A stretch of 32,114 nucleotides of DNA, from positions 1 to 32,114 of the forward strand of contig CAZHSR010000005.1 of NCBI GenBank assembly GCA_964535155.1, read 5' to 3'. The translations under genes and the position numbers were made by a program. The stretch is from JAGPFW01 sp964535155. GTDB taxonomy: Bacteria; Patescibacteriota; WWE3; UBA101185; UBA10185. The notes beneath the pieces are model-generated. The model had not been told where the DNA came from. It ran no database searches and worked only from the letters and a program-made list of their open reading frames with translations. Of the stretch, positions 16,491-23,477 are shown piece by piece; the first letter of the stretch is position 1, and every line of letters starts with the position of its first letter.

Positions 16491-16811
16491 ATGACAGCAA
16501 TTACAAAAGTTACAAAAGCCGATATTCCACGAATCATTTCCATTCACAAAGATTGCATTAGTAAAACAAATTCAATGCTATATCCCCCGCCTTTGAAGGG
16601 ATGGATAATTGTTACTCCCAGGCATGCCGTCCTTTTTTTACATACAGAAGAGGGTTGGTTTGCCTTGGATAATAACCGCTTCATTATGCAGGGAGAGAAT
16701 TTTCTGGACTTGTATCGGCACTTCCCAGAGATTCTTGAGATGTATGAGCTGCTTTTTCAGGATGAAATACTTTTGGGAGATCTTAAGGGTACATTTAAAA
16801 AGGTTGGGTAG
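16491..16811 (+). CDS. Small protein of unknown function at the end of the lan operon
   Basis: This 106-residue protein is not recognised. It has no signal peptide or membrane helix. The middle reads RHAVLFLHTEEGWFALDN: a His followed by strands and LDN, which resembles the His-Asp half of papain-fold or transglutaminase-like peptidases (for example the HxVL...LDN pattern of peptidase family C93). One Cys, in HKDCISK (C22), precedes it but lacks the usual flanking motif, so a peptidase role is speculative. It follows lanM by 89 nt and ends inside an intrinsic terminator, so it is probably the last gene of the lanthipeptide transcription unit and a candidate accessory or immunity gene. Confidence 0.6.
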   Translation: MTAITKVTKADIPRIISIHKDCISKTNSMLYPPPLKGWIIVTPRHAVLFLHTEEGWFALDNNRFIMQGENFLDLYRHFPEILEMYELLFQDEILLGDLKGTFKKVG

Positions 16812-16836
16812 TTTTACTATTCAACCTTTATTTTTT
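16799..16836 (+). terminator. Intrinsic terminator of the lan operon
   Basis: GGTTGGGTAG, TTTTA loop, CTATTCAACC forms a 10 bp stem with two G-U pairs, extended by AAA/TTT, and followed by ATTTTTT. The stop codon TAG of the 106-residue gene lies within the left arm, so translation ends inside the hairpin. Confidence 0.8.
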
Positions 16837-16855
16837 AGGATTGGATCCCCGCTTT

Positions 16856-16884
16856 TTGACTTTTTGCAGAATATCCCATAATAT
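16856..16884 (+). promoter_or_regulatory. Promoter for the exported protein at 16923
   Basis: TTGACT (16856-16861), 17 nt, TAATAT (16879-16884), just behind the lan terminator. The predicted 5' leader of about 30 nt carries a strong AGGAGGTG ribosome binding site before ATG 16923 and rules out the upstream in-frame start at 16884. Confidence 0.7.
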
Positions 16885-16922
16885 TGAGCTTACATTTGAA
16901 AAAAAAATATAGGAGGTGTGAA

Positions 16923-17609
16923 ATGAAGGGTGGAAAAATCTCTGGTTGGGTTGGTTTGATTCTCGCCATATTGGCCGGGGTCATTTTGTTGTCATCCTCC
17001 CCCGAGGGGTTTGAGGATCAAAGTTCCTCTCGCTTGGGGGATGTGGCTCATGTGGAGGTCTTCACGGAAGTTCCTCTTGATGTCTCCCAGGGGGTGGCAC
17101 CACAGGCTCCCTATGGATGGGAACCAGGGCAGGAAAGTTGGGGTGCCCAAAAGCCCCAGGTAAGCGTTGTAACCTTCACCGGTGGGGATGCGTATTTCAA
17201 GAACTTTGGAAGTGGTTTTGAGTGGAGAGCATTTGAAAACTCCACTTCCACATGGATACCTGTGGATGATGGGACGGTCTGGACTGGGTTTTGGCGAGAG
17301 TTTGGGCGGGGAAAGTACCGGCTCCAACTCTTTAAGGTTCACTCTGGAGCGTGGCAAACCTGGGTTGAGGTTGGAACAGAAGTTCACTTTTGTGGCCCCT
17401 CCCAGTGTTACGCGAGTGTTGTGGTTCAAATCCCAGATCCGGTCAAAGCGACGGATGAGTCTAAGGCAGTGGCAATTTGTGGGATGGATGCTGTCCTGGT
17501 CACCTGTTTGGGGGATCCTCCAACGCACCGTACCCTATACTGTTTGGAAAACCTTCCAGTGGAAAAGGAGGGTTATGTTTCCAAACCTCCCTCTTGGGGT
17601 GGTCTCTAA
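16923..17609 (+). CDS. Exported or membrane-anchored protein of unknown function
   Basis: The 228-residue product has a positively charged N-terminus and a hydrophobic segment (WVGLILAILAGVILL, about residues 9-23), fitting a signal peptide or anchor. The outer part is Trp- and Gly-rich (FEWRAFENSTSTWIP, VWTGFWREFG) and predicted to be beta-rich, with four Cys near the C-terminal half (FCGPSQC and others) plus one more near the end. The start is set by AGGAGGTGTGAA. It has its own promoter and terminator. By eye the gene is clearly richer in G+C than its neighbours and uses different codons, suggesting recent acquisition or special expression. No family is recognised. Confidence 0.7.
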   Translation: MKGGKISGWVGLILAILAGVILLSSSPEGFEDQSSSRLGDVAHVEVFTEVPLDVSQGVAPQAPYGWEPGQESWGAQKPQVSVVTFTGGDAYFKNFGSGFEWRAFENSTSTWIPVDDGTVWTGFWREFGRGKYRLQLFKVHSGAWQTWVEVGTEVHFCGPSQCYASVVVQIPDPVKATDESKAVAICGMDAVLVTCLGDPPTHRTLYCLENLPVEKEGYVSKPPSWGGL

Positions 17610-17615
17610 TATCGT

Positions 17616-17667
17616 GGGAAGTGGGAAAATTTGGAATCTATTCCAGACCCACTTCCCTATCTTTTTT
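17616..17667 (+). terminator. Intrinsic terminator with nested hairpin
   Basis: Outer stem GGGAAGTGGG (17616-17625) and CCCACTTCCC (17648-17657), with an inner hairpin TGGAAT/ATTCCA, followed by TATCTTTTTT. It ends the exported-protein gene. The 3' end of the convergent metallopeptidase gene abuts it; on that strand there is no U-tract. Confidence 0.8.
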
Positions 17668-19206
17668 CTAATTTTCAGACCAAAAAGCCCAAGTATTTGT
17701 TCCATCTATCTTCATTTTGGCATAGTAGCTTTGCTCTTGTCTTTTTTTATTCTCTAAAAACATTCCCACGTCACTTTCATCCACCAACTCTAGTGATTGG
17801 TGTCTTGCCCCTGTCTCATCCCATTTTATCTTTGCATTAATTTCAATAATATATCTTGCATGTTCTTCTCCTGCCATTTTGGACATATTAAACAAAGCAT
17901 ATGGTATAAAAACGCTATTCTCCCCTCTTTGCATATGTATAAGTCTTGCGTCTTTGCTTTTTTTGGTACCTATTTCAGGCGAAAGTGCTAAGAAGCTCTC
18001 CTGAGTTCTGTAATCCACAGTCTCAATACCTCCCAAGTTCTTGCCTAAAATTCCTGCAGTATATGGAACATCCGGAGTTTCCCCTGTAAAAGACAGATAC
18101 ATCTGCTCTGGTATTTCAAAGGCACCATATCCTTTTCCAAAGTGATCCTGTAAGGAAGGTCTTCGTCTATTTCGTACATGGTCATTAGTTAGCATAGCTA
18201 AGTACGGACTAATTCTAGGTTCAAATAAGAGTCCTGTGCTGAATGTAAAACTTGTGTTATATATTTCGTCTGTATAATCAAAACCATATTCATCTGGTAA
18301 ATTTAATAGTCTATGAGACCATTCATGTATCAGTGCAAAATCTATTACCCCCTTTCTTAACCGAGAATTGGGTGTTTGTAGGCTTAATGGGTAGGAATAT
18401 CCTTGTGCATAATTCTCTGACCCACTTGGGAAGCCAAAATATATCCTCTCTTCGTCTAGAGCATAGTCCCATAGGTAGGGAATTTCGGCAGGATTGGTAT
18501 TTGGGACATTTGCAATAGCCCAGGAGCAATCTGTGTCTATTGGAAATTTATCTACTCCATTTCTGGTGAATTTAGATTTCCATTTCCAATCAAATGCTCC
18601 TTCTAAAACATGCGCATTATTTCGGTCGTAATATTGGTTAGCAAGTTCATCTTCAATAATTACTACTCTTCTCAAATTAGCCCGCATGATAGAGGGTGGT
18701 TTAGTATTTTCTAGTAGAGTATTTAAACAGTTCACATGAGCTTGGATCCATTCTATGAAGTCTGGTGTTTCTTTATTAGCTTCTTGTAGATATGCATTAT
18801 ATGCCGATCTGGTAACAACTATTTCTAAAAATCTCTCATGAGGAGGTAAATATTCCTTTCTAAGTTCTCTTTTGGGATATGAAAGACGAGTTATTGGGTT
18901 CATTCCTGCCTTTGAAGCAAAATCTCTATCCGCTTTTTCATATAAGGTTAAAATTTGTGTTTCATCTGCTATTGGATCTATAAGTCCAAATACTTCTACA
19001 CCATGTACCTCATATGGATTTAAGAATTCACTTGTAAATAATGTTTCCTGTGCCCGCTTTTGCTGTTTTGTAGCTTTCCCGAGCATTGCGGATCCCGCAG
19101 CAATTCCAGCTAATGTAAGTAGTTCTCTTCTTGAGAGTTTTGCGTCAAGAATGGAGTTTTCTTCTCTGGTTTGTTCTGGTGCTTTTCCTAGTGTTTCCTC
19201 TGCCAT
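17668..19206 (-). CDS. Probable Tat-exported zinc metallopeptidase (HEXXH, M64-like motif)
   Basis: The 512-residue protein begins with a 24-residue polar region and a twin-arginine motif SRRELLTLAG (R26, R27) followed by a hydrophobic stretch AGIAAGSAML, a typical Tat signal. In the middle lies HEWSHRLLNLPDEY (H294, E295, H298, D305, E306, Y307). This is HEXXH plus six residues and DEY, the same spacing as the HEFGH...ADEY motif of IgA-peptidase family M64; metal ligands would be the two His and perhaps D305. The surrounding sequence is not otherwise recognised. It lies convergent to the exported protein at 16923 and divergent from that at 19367. A role in processing secreted proteins or the lanthipeptide is conceivable but unsupported. 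An extended -10 close to the ATG suggests leaderless expression. Confidence 0.75.
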   Translation of the reverse strand: MAEETLGKAPEQTREENSILDAKLSRRELLTLAGIAAGSAMLGKATKQQKRAQETLFTSEFLNPYEVHGVEVFGLIDPIADETQILTLYEKADRDFASKAGMNPITRLSYPKRELRKEYLPPHERFLEIVVTRSAYNAYLQEANKETPDFIEWIQAHVNCLNTLLENTKPPSIMRANLRRVVIIEDELANQYYDRNNAHVLEGAFDWKWKSKFTRNGVDKFPIDTDCSWAIANVPNTNPAEIPYLWDYALDEERIYFGFPSGSENYAQGYSYPLSLQTPNSRLRKGVIDFALIHEWSHRLLNLPDEYGFDYTDEIYNTSFTFSTGLLFEPRISPYLAMLTNDHVRNRRRPSLQDHFGKGYGAFEIPEQMYLSFTGETPDVPYTAGILGKNLGGIETVDYRTQESFLALSPEIGTKKSKDARLIHMQRGENSVFIPYALFNMSKMAGEEHARYIIEINAKIKWDETGARHQSLELVDESDVGMFLENKKRQEQSYYAKMKIDGTNTWAFWSEN

Positions 19207-19212
19207 GAAAAT

Positions 19213-19221
19213 ATTGTATCA
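19213..19221 (-). promoter_or_regulatory. Extended -10 promoter for the metallopeptidase
   Basis: On the minus strand TGATACAAT (TG, one base, TACAAT) ends 6 nt before ATG 19206, so the transcript would start essentially at the start codon. The -35 region (AGATTG at 17 nt spacing) is poor. Confidence 0.5.
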
Positions 19222-19279
19222 GTTTAGAGTTTGGACAATCTGGACTTAAATCGGCATTAAGTTTTTTATAGGGGCAAAT

Positions 19280-19307
19280 TTGACATTTCTTTATTATAGG
19301 ATATACT
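19280..19307 (+). promoter_or_regulatory. Promoter for the small exported protein at 19367
   Basis: TTGACA (19280-19285), 16 nt, TATACT (19302-19307). The 50 nt leader holds a small TGGGG/CCCCA hairpin (19330-19344 region) and an AGGAGGTGTGAG ribosome binding site. Confidence 0.7.
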
Positions 19308-19366
19308 TCCTATAGTTTGAAAACTTAAATGGGGTTACTCCCCAAGAGTCTTACAGGAGGTGTGAG

Positions 19367-19663
19367 ATGAAGACAGTTTTTTCCTTGATGCTGGTTCTTT
19401 TTTTGTTTGTGGTAACCCCCAGTGGGGAAAGTTCCCTGGTGTTGTTGGAAACAGGGCACGAGGGCGTCCTGATTTGTGCAGTGGACAAGCCAGATTTTTT
19501 GGCACTGTACAATGAGCAGTATGATGCGTTTGTTTCTGGGAATGGTCTCAACTCCTTCACGGAAGCTGTTATCCTGGAGGACTGCTCCACGGGTAGGTAT
19601 CGTTTCTTCTCCGTGGATTCGGAGATGTTGACCAGGAGTTACAGCGCATGGCATCAATTTTAG
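19367..19663 (+). CDS. Small exported protein of unknown function
   Basis: The 98-residue product starts with a clear signal peptide (MKTVFSLMLVLFLFVVTPSG). The mature part has two Cys (LICAVD and EDCSTG), possibly one disulfide. The ATG is preceded by AGGAGGTGTGAG, nearly identical to the site before the exported protein at 16923, and like that gene it is G+C-richer than its surroundings. It has its own promoter and divides divergently from the metallopeptidase. No family is recognised; the two proteins show no obvious sequence similarity to each other. Confidence 0.65.
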   Translation: MKTVFSLMLVLFLFVVTPSGESSLVLLETGHEGVLICAVDKPDFLALYNEQYDAFVSGNGLNSFTEAVILEDCSTGRYRFFSVDSEMLTRSYSAWHQF

Positions 19664-19765
19664 GCAGATCGGGAGGGTTATTTAATTGTAGAAACTTACA
19701 AAAGAGTAGCTCTCCCAAATCTCCTGCCCATATTTCCCAGTGTTTCACTTCTTTATTCAAAATCC

Positions 19766-19794
19766 TTGCAAGTTTACAATTTCTTATCTATATT
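19766..19794 (+). promoter_or_regulatory. Promoter for the giant secreted protein and pilin genes
   Basis: TTGCAA (19766-19771), 17 nt, TATATT (19789-19794), ending 9 nt before ATG 19804. The predicted leader is about 3 nt and there is no ribosome binding site, so this supports 19804 as the real start over the in-frame ATG at 19648. Confidence 0.65.
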
Positions 19795-19803
19795 AAATAC
19801 AAT

Positions 19804-22800
19804 ATGAGAATTAGCTTGCCCAAGACCCTTAAAATAGTCTTCGTATCTGTTTTAGGTTTACTTTTTACTCTTTTTGTTCTTTTATCCCTTTCAGTAAAGT
19901 TTTTTTCATTCCCCGTGAGTGTGGAATATATCCTGTCTTTGGTAAAAAGATCGGATGAAAATGCTGAGCTAAAAGAGGAGGGTTCCTCTCCGTTTTCAAA
20001 TCTTTTCGGTTCTAAAGGTTCATCTGATGATCTTGGCAATGCTTCCAATGTTTATACTGCTTTGGCAGAGAAAATATCTGTGGAGTCAAATATACCAGGG
20101 TATTCCATAAGCTTTAGTTCCAATGCTAAGGTTGAATTAGCAAAATATGCCGTTTCAAAAAACTTTTTTAGTGAAGGTGCTATTGCATACACCCCAGATC
20201 CTGAATTTTTTCTCTCTACCCCTGTTGAACAGACCCCCAGTTTTGATCCTATAACTGCCTCTACGGTAACTTTTTACTTAACTGGTGATATTGATTCTTC
20301 CAGAATATCTTCGGGAACAGAGCCTGAAATGGGCTTAGATTATTTTGCCCAGAATGAAAATGTCAAGATTTATATAAGCATTAACCCAGAAGATATTGAA
20401 AAAGATAAACTTTTGGTTGAGAAGACTTTTAGTGGTTTGATGTATCAAGGGATACATTTTTCTTCATACGCTTACAATTCACAGGGCAGAACTCCTGAAG
20501 AATATTCTTTAACGCCCGATGAGTTTTATACCTCATTGCGTTCCTCAAATCCTTTGGTCTCAATAAGATCCCCTAATAAGATAGGAATGTTTTTAAGGAA
20601 AATAGGTTTATTAAGAGAGGCACATGCTTATTGTGTTGGTTATAGAACCTGCCCTGATGGAAGTAGGGCTAATTGTTGGTGGGATTCTACTTGGGGGGCT
20701 TGTGTAATGCTTTGGGAGAATTGTAATCTGGACCCACAGTCTTCTTGCCGTTGGGTAAACCCACCTCCCCCACCTCCCTCAACATGTGGAACATTTGGTC
20801 AATTTTGTGATGCTACCCATGCTTGTTGTGATGGTTTATCTTGTCCCTCTCCTTCGGGTGGAACCTGCACTAGTGGTACCCCAGCTCCCTGTGTATGTAA
20901 TGAGCAATGGAGTTGCGACAATACTTCTACTACCTCAGATGACTTGACCTGTTCCTCGGGTTGTGAAAGAAAAACTTTTTCTGCTCCGGAAGGAATGTGC
21001 CCCACAGGTAATGATCCGTTTTACGGAATTCAGGCATGTAAGCTTATTAATTATTGTGATTACTGCTATTGTGCACCTACCTGTGGCTATTCTTCTTTAG
21101 CTACCTGTGGCACTCTGAATGTTAGAGCCACAGGCACGACCACTGCAGTATCTTGTACCAGTGGGAATGTTGACTTTCGAGTTACAAATACAACAGGTGT
21201 TGAGAGTGCAATAGTGCATGCTACATCCTCCTCGGGGGGAAATAAGACTTACACTCTAAGTAAAATTGATAGTACCACTTGGGGTAGGAGCAATATAAAT
21301 CTTGGTACAGATGTTGGTTATGGAGACATTGCCCTTAAATACATCCCTTCCAACTGCTTTGGAACTAACAATGGCTGTACTCCTTACTCTGTAAATGTAG
21401 TTGCCCTACCCTCCTGCCCAGACGCCGCCTCCTTATCTGTAAATCCTGCTTGTGGTGCAACAACCTCCAAAGCCACATTTAGTTGGTACGACTATTATTC
21501 AGCTACTCATATTCAACCCTCTGGATTTATTTTGCGGGTAGATCGTCTAGATCCCCTTCCTTCTGGTTGTACAGTGTGTGATTCTGCCCATCTTGAATGT
21601 TGCCAATGGATGTCTGACAATGACTTTTATAAAAGAGTTCCACAAGGGATGGGGACATGTGATTGGGATTGGACAGGCGTGTTTTACTGTACTGCTGTCC
21701 TAGATGCTACCACACCAAGTAAATCCTCCATTGGATTTAAACCCGGTACATATGTTGGATGGAGTGTTCAAGCAGTTGATGCCTGTGGTTCAAATGTTGG
21801 ACAATGTACAGTATCTAAACCAGGATTTACCTGTGCAAATGCAGCTCCCTATTGTTCCAGTACAACTGGAATAGTTGGGTCCACAACCATATTTGCAAAT
21901 CAACCTAATCAATACAGCGTTCGTCTTTATGACTCAGCGGACCCAATTACTTATACCTGGTCATCCACTTGTCCTGGTACTTTCTCAGCTCCAATTGGTA
22001 CGGTGATTTCAGGGACAAATGTTGTAACAAACTGGACACCCAGTTACCTTGCAACTGCTGATGTTGCGGGTAAGACATGTACTGTAAGCATAAGTCTTAG
22101 TGATACAGCTCTTACTGGAGGTTGCTCCCGTGCCATAACGGTTCGTAATCCAAGGATTTCTGGACATATTTATGACGCTTCAAAGGCAGGAGGTTGTAAC
22201 CCCGCTTCTCCTGATTGGGCTTCAATAGCACTTGATTCCCCAATTATCTCTTCCACTTCTCGTTTAAAGGTAAATAGAACCACTCCAAATCCAGCCTTGA
22301 CTTACACACCAATTAATACAACAAACGGATATTTTAGTACTTACATGCTTCGTTTTAATGACTACATAAACGCCCTGTTTGTGGATAATACAGACTTAAC
22401 ATTACCTGATGACACAAAATTAGAAGCAGTTTGTTCTGGAGGCTCAGTAGGCTCTTTCTCTCCTGCAAATTTGGGAGTTTATACCTCTCCCGCTTATAGA
22501 ATTCAAAGTGATACTATAGTTAATATTGGATACCGCTTACTTAGTACCATGGACACTGGATGGTTTGCCTCCATAAATGGCCCAATTTATTCCAAAGGGT
22601 TGGTCCAATGGGTTGTCCCTGCTGCAGCAAACTCAAAATATGCCTCATATTTTAACCCTTCAAGCGACATGCACCTAAGCAATAAATTTGCAATATCTGG
22701 GGGTCTCTTAAATGTAGCCTCATCGGACCCTGATGGTACTGATTTAGCCTCCTCTCTTGGCCAAGTTCAAAACTTAAGTTCCGCCCCTTCATTGAGTAAA

Positions 22801-23463
22801 CTCAAGTTCTCATTTAAGGAGCCAAGCCAAGCCGAGATAAATTTATTCCCTCTAATAACTTCCTTTGCAGGTCCAAATCTTGATCCAAATGTCATCTATA
22901 GAGCGGATATATCCTTTATAAACGAGAGATTGGCAAATTATACAAACTTTAGAAATAATTATGGGTCTTCCTTTAATAGAGATGGAATTGTGGTCATATA
23001 CTTAACAGGCGATACAGACAATGAAGCCTTAACTTTTACACAAAATCTTAGGACAAACAGCTCTAGGCGTAAATTTATGTTTGTGACACCTGGCGATGTA
23101 GTGTTTTCCCCTTCGGTTGGGTCTGTGACACCAACAGGAAATGTTAGCGATGCAGAAATAATGGCAAGTGTAATAGCTGGAGGTGATATTTCCTTCCCTT
23201 CTAGGATTGCAGTAACAGATCCCAGCGACCCCGCATATGACCCAAATGCTTCTGATTTAACAATAACCATTCAAGGGAGCCTTTTGGCAGGAGGAACAAT
23301 TGACTTTAGTCGCGACCGAAGGCTTACAAATGTTGACCCCGCAGTAGCTGTTTTCTTTGACCCCAATTATTATATTTATTTGCAAAACCAAATAAACAAT
23401 TCGCCCGAAGCATTTGAGAAGATATTCTTTAGTTTGGTTTCGGTTGCATGGGGGTTGGATTAA
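19804..23463 (+). CDS. Giant secreted, cysteine-rich surface protein, probable pilus-associated adhesin
   Basis: From ATG 19804 the product has 1219 residues. It begins with a basic stretch and one hydrophobic helix (IVFVSVLGLLFTLFVLLSLS), so it is exported or anchored. Residues of about 275-450 are very Cys-rich and contain a six-Cys framework C328-C335-C341-C342-C347-C355 after a poly-Pro linker, fitting an inhibitor cystine knot. Ig-like beta segments follow (YTWSSTCPGTFSAPIG region and others). The last 250 residues form a separate domain containing VVIYLTGDTDNEA, FMFVTPGDV and VIAGGDISFP that is repeat-like and beta-rich. The gene is followed 14 nt later by a PilX-like gene in the same direction. 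Comparable position and architecture suggest a PilY1-like tip role, but no PilY1 homology is seen. Confidence 0.65.
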   Translation: MRISLPKTLKIVFVSVLGLLFTLFVLLSLSVKFFSFPVSVEYILSLVKRSDENAELKEEGSSPFSNLFGSKGSSDDLGNASNVYTALAEKISVESNIPGYSISFSSNAKVELAKYAVSKNFFSEGAIAYTPDPEFFLSTPVEQTPSFDPITASTVTFYLTGDIDSSRISSGTEPEMGLDYFAQNENVKIYISINPEDIEKDKLLVEKTFSGLMYQGIHFSSYAYNSQGRTPEEYSLTPDEFYTSLRSSNPLVSIRSPNKIGMFLRKIGLLREAHAYCVGYRTCPDGSRANCWWDSTWGACVMLWENCNLDPQSSCRWVNPPPPPPSTCGTFGQFCDATHACCDGLSCPSPSGGTCTSGTPAPCVCNEQWSCDNTSTTSDDLTCSSGCERKTFSAPEGMCPTGNDPFYGIQACKLINYCDYCYCAPTCGYSSLATCGTLNVRATGTTTAVSCTSGNVDFRVTNTTGVESAIVHATSSSGGNKTYTLSKIDSTTWGRSNINLGTDVGYGDIALKYIPSNCFGTNNGCTPYSVNVVALPSCPDAASLSVNPACGATTSKATFSWYDYYSATHIQPSGFILRVDRLDPLPSGCTVCDSAHLECCQWMSDNDFYKRVPQGMGTCDWDWTGVFYCTAVLDATTPSKSSIGFKPGTYVGWSVQAVDACGSNVGQCTVSKPGFTCANAAPYCSSTTGIVGSTTIFANQPNQYSVRLYDSADPITYTWSSTCPGTFSAPIGTVISGTNVVTNWTPSYLATADVAGKTCTVSISLSDTALTGGCSRAITVRNPRISGHIYDASKAGGCNPASPDWASIALDSPIISSTSRLKVNRTTPNPALTYTPINTTNGYFSTYMLRFNDYINALFVDNTDLTLPDDTKLEAVCSGGSVGSFSPANLGVYTSPAYRIQSDTIVNIGYRLLSTMDTGWFASINGPIYSKGLVQWVVPAAANSKYASYFNPSSDMHLSNKFAISGGLLNVASSDPDGTDLASSLGQVQNLSSAPSLSKLKFSFKEPSQAEINLFPLITSFAGPNLDPNVIYRADISFINERLANYTNFRNNYGSSFNRDGIVVIYLTGDTDNEALTFTQNLRTNSSRRKFMFVTPGDVVFSPSVGSVTPTGNVSDAEIMASVIAGGDISFPSRIAVTDPSDPAYDPNASDLTITIQGSLLAGGTIDFSRDRRLTNVDPAVAVFFDPNYYIYLQNQINNSPEAFEKIFFSLVSVAWGLD

Positions 23464-23477
23464 AGCTAGGATAATTT

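Noticed and set aside
16884..16922. Upstream in-frame start for the exported protein at 16923
   Set aside because: It coincides with the -10 box; AGGAGGTG sits in front of ATG 16923, which also gives a better signal sequence.
17182..17757. Long ORF in another frame across the exported protein gene
   Set aside because: It is a shadow of the G+C-richer gene, with no ribosome binding site or domain, and runs through the terminator and into the convergent gene.
19663..19728. Inverted repeat GGCAG..GGGAG with CTCCC..CTGCC after the small exported gene
   Set aside because: The stem is imperfect with a large loop and no U-tract; too weak to call a terminator.
19648..19803. N-terminal extension of the giant secreted protein from the ATG at 19648
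   Set aside because: It overlaps the end of the previous gene, has no signal-like sequence, and a promoter (TTGCAA, 17 nt, TATATT) lies inside it, 9 nt before ATG 19804, where a proper signal helix begins.
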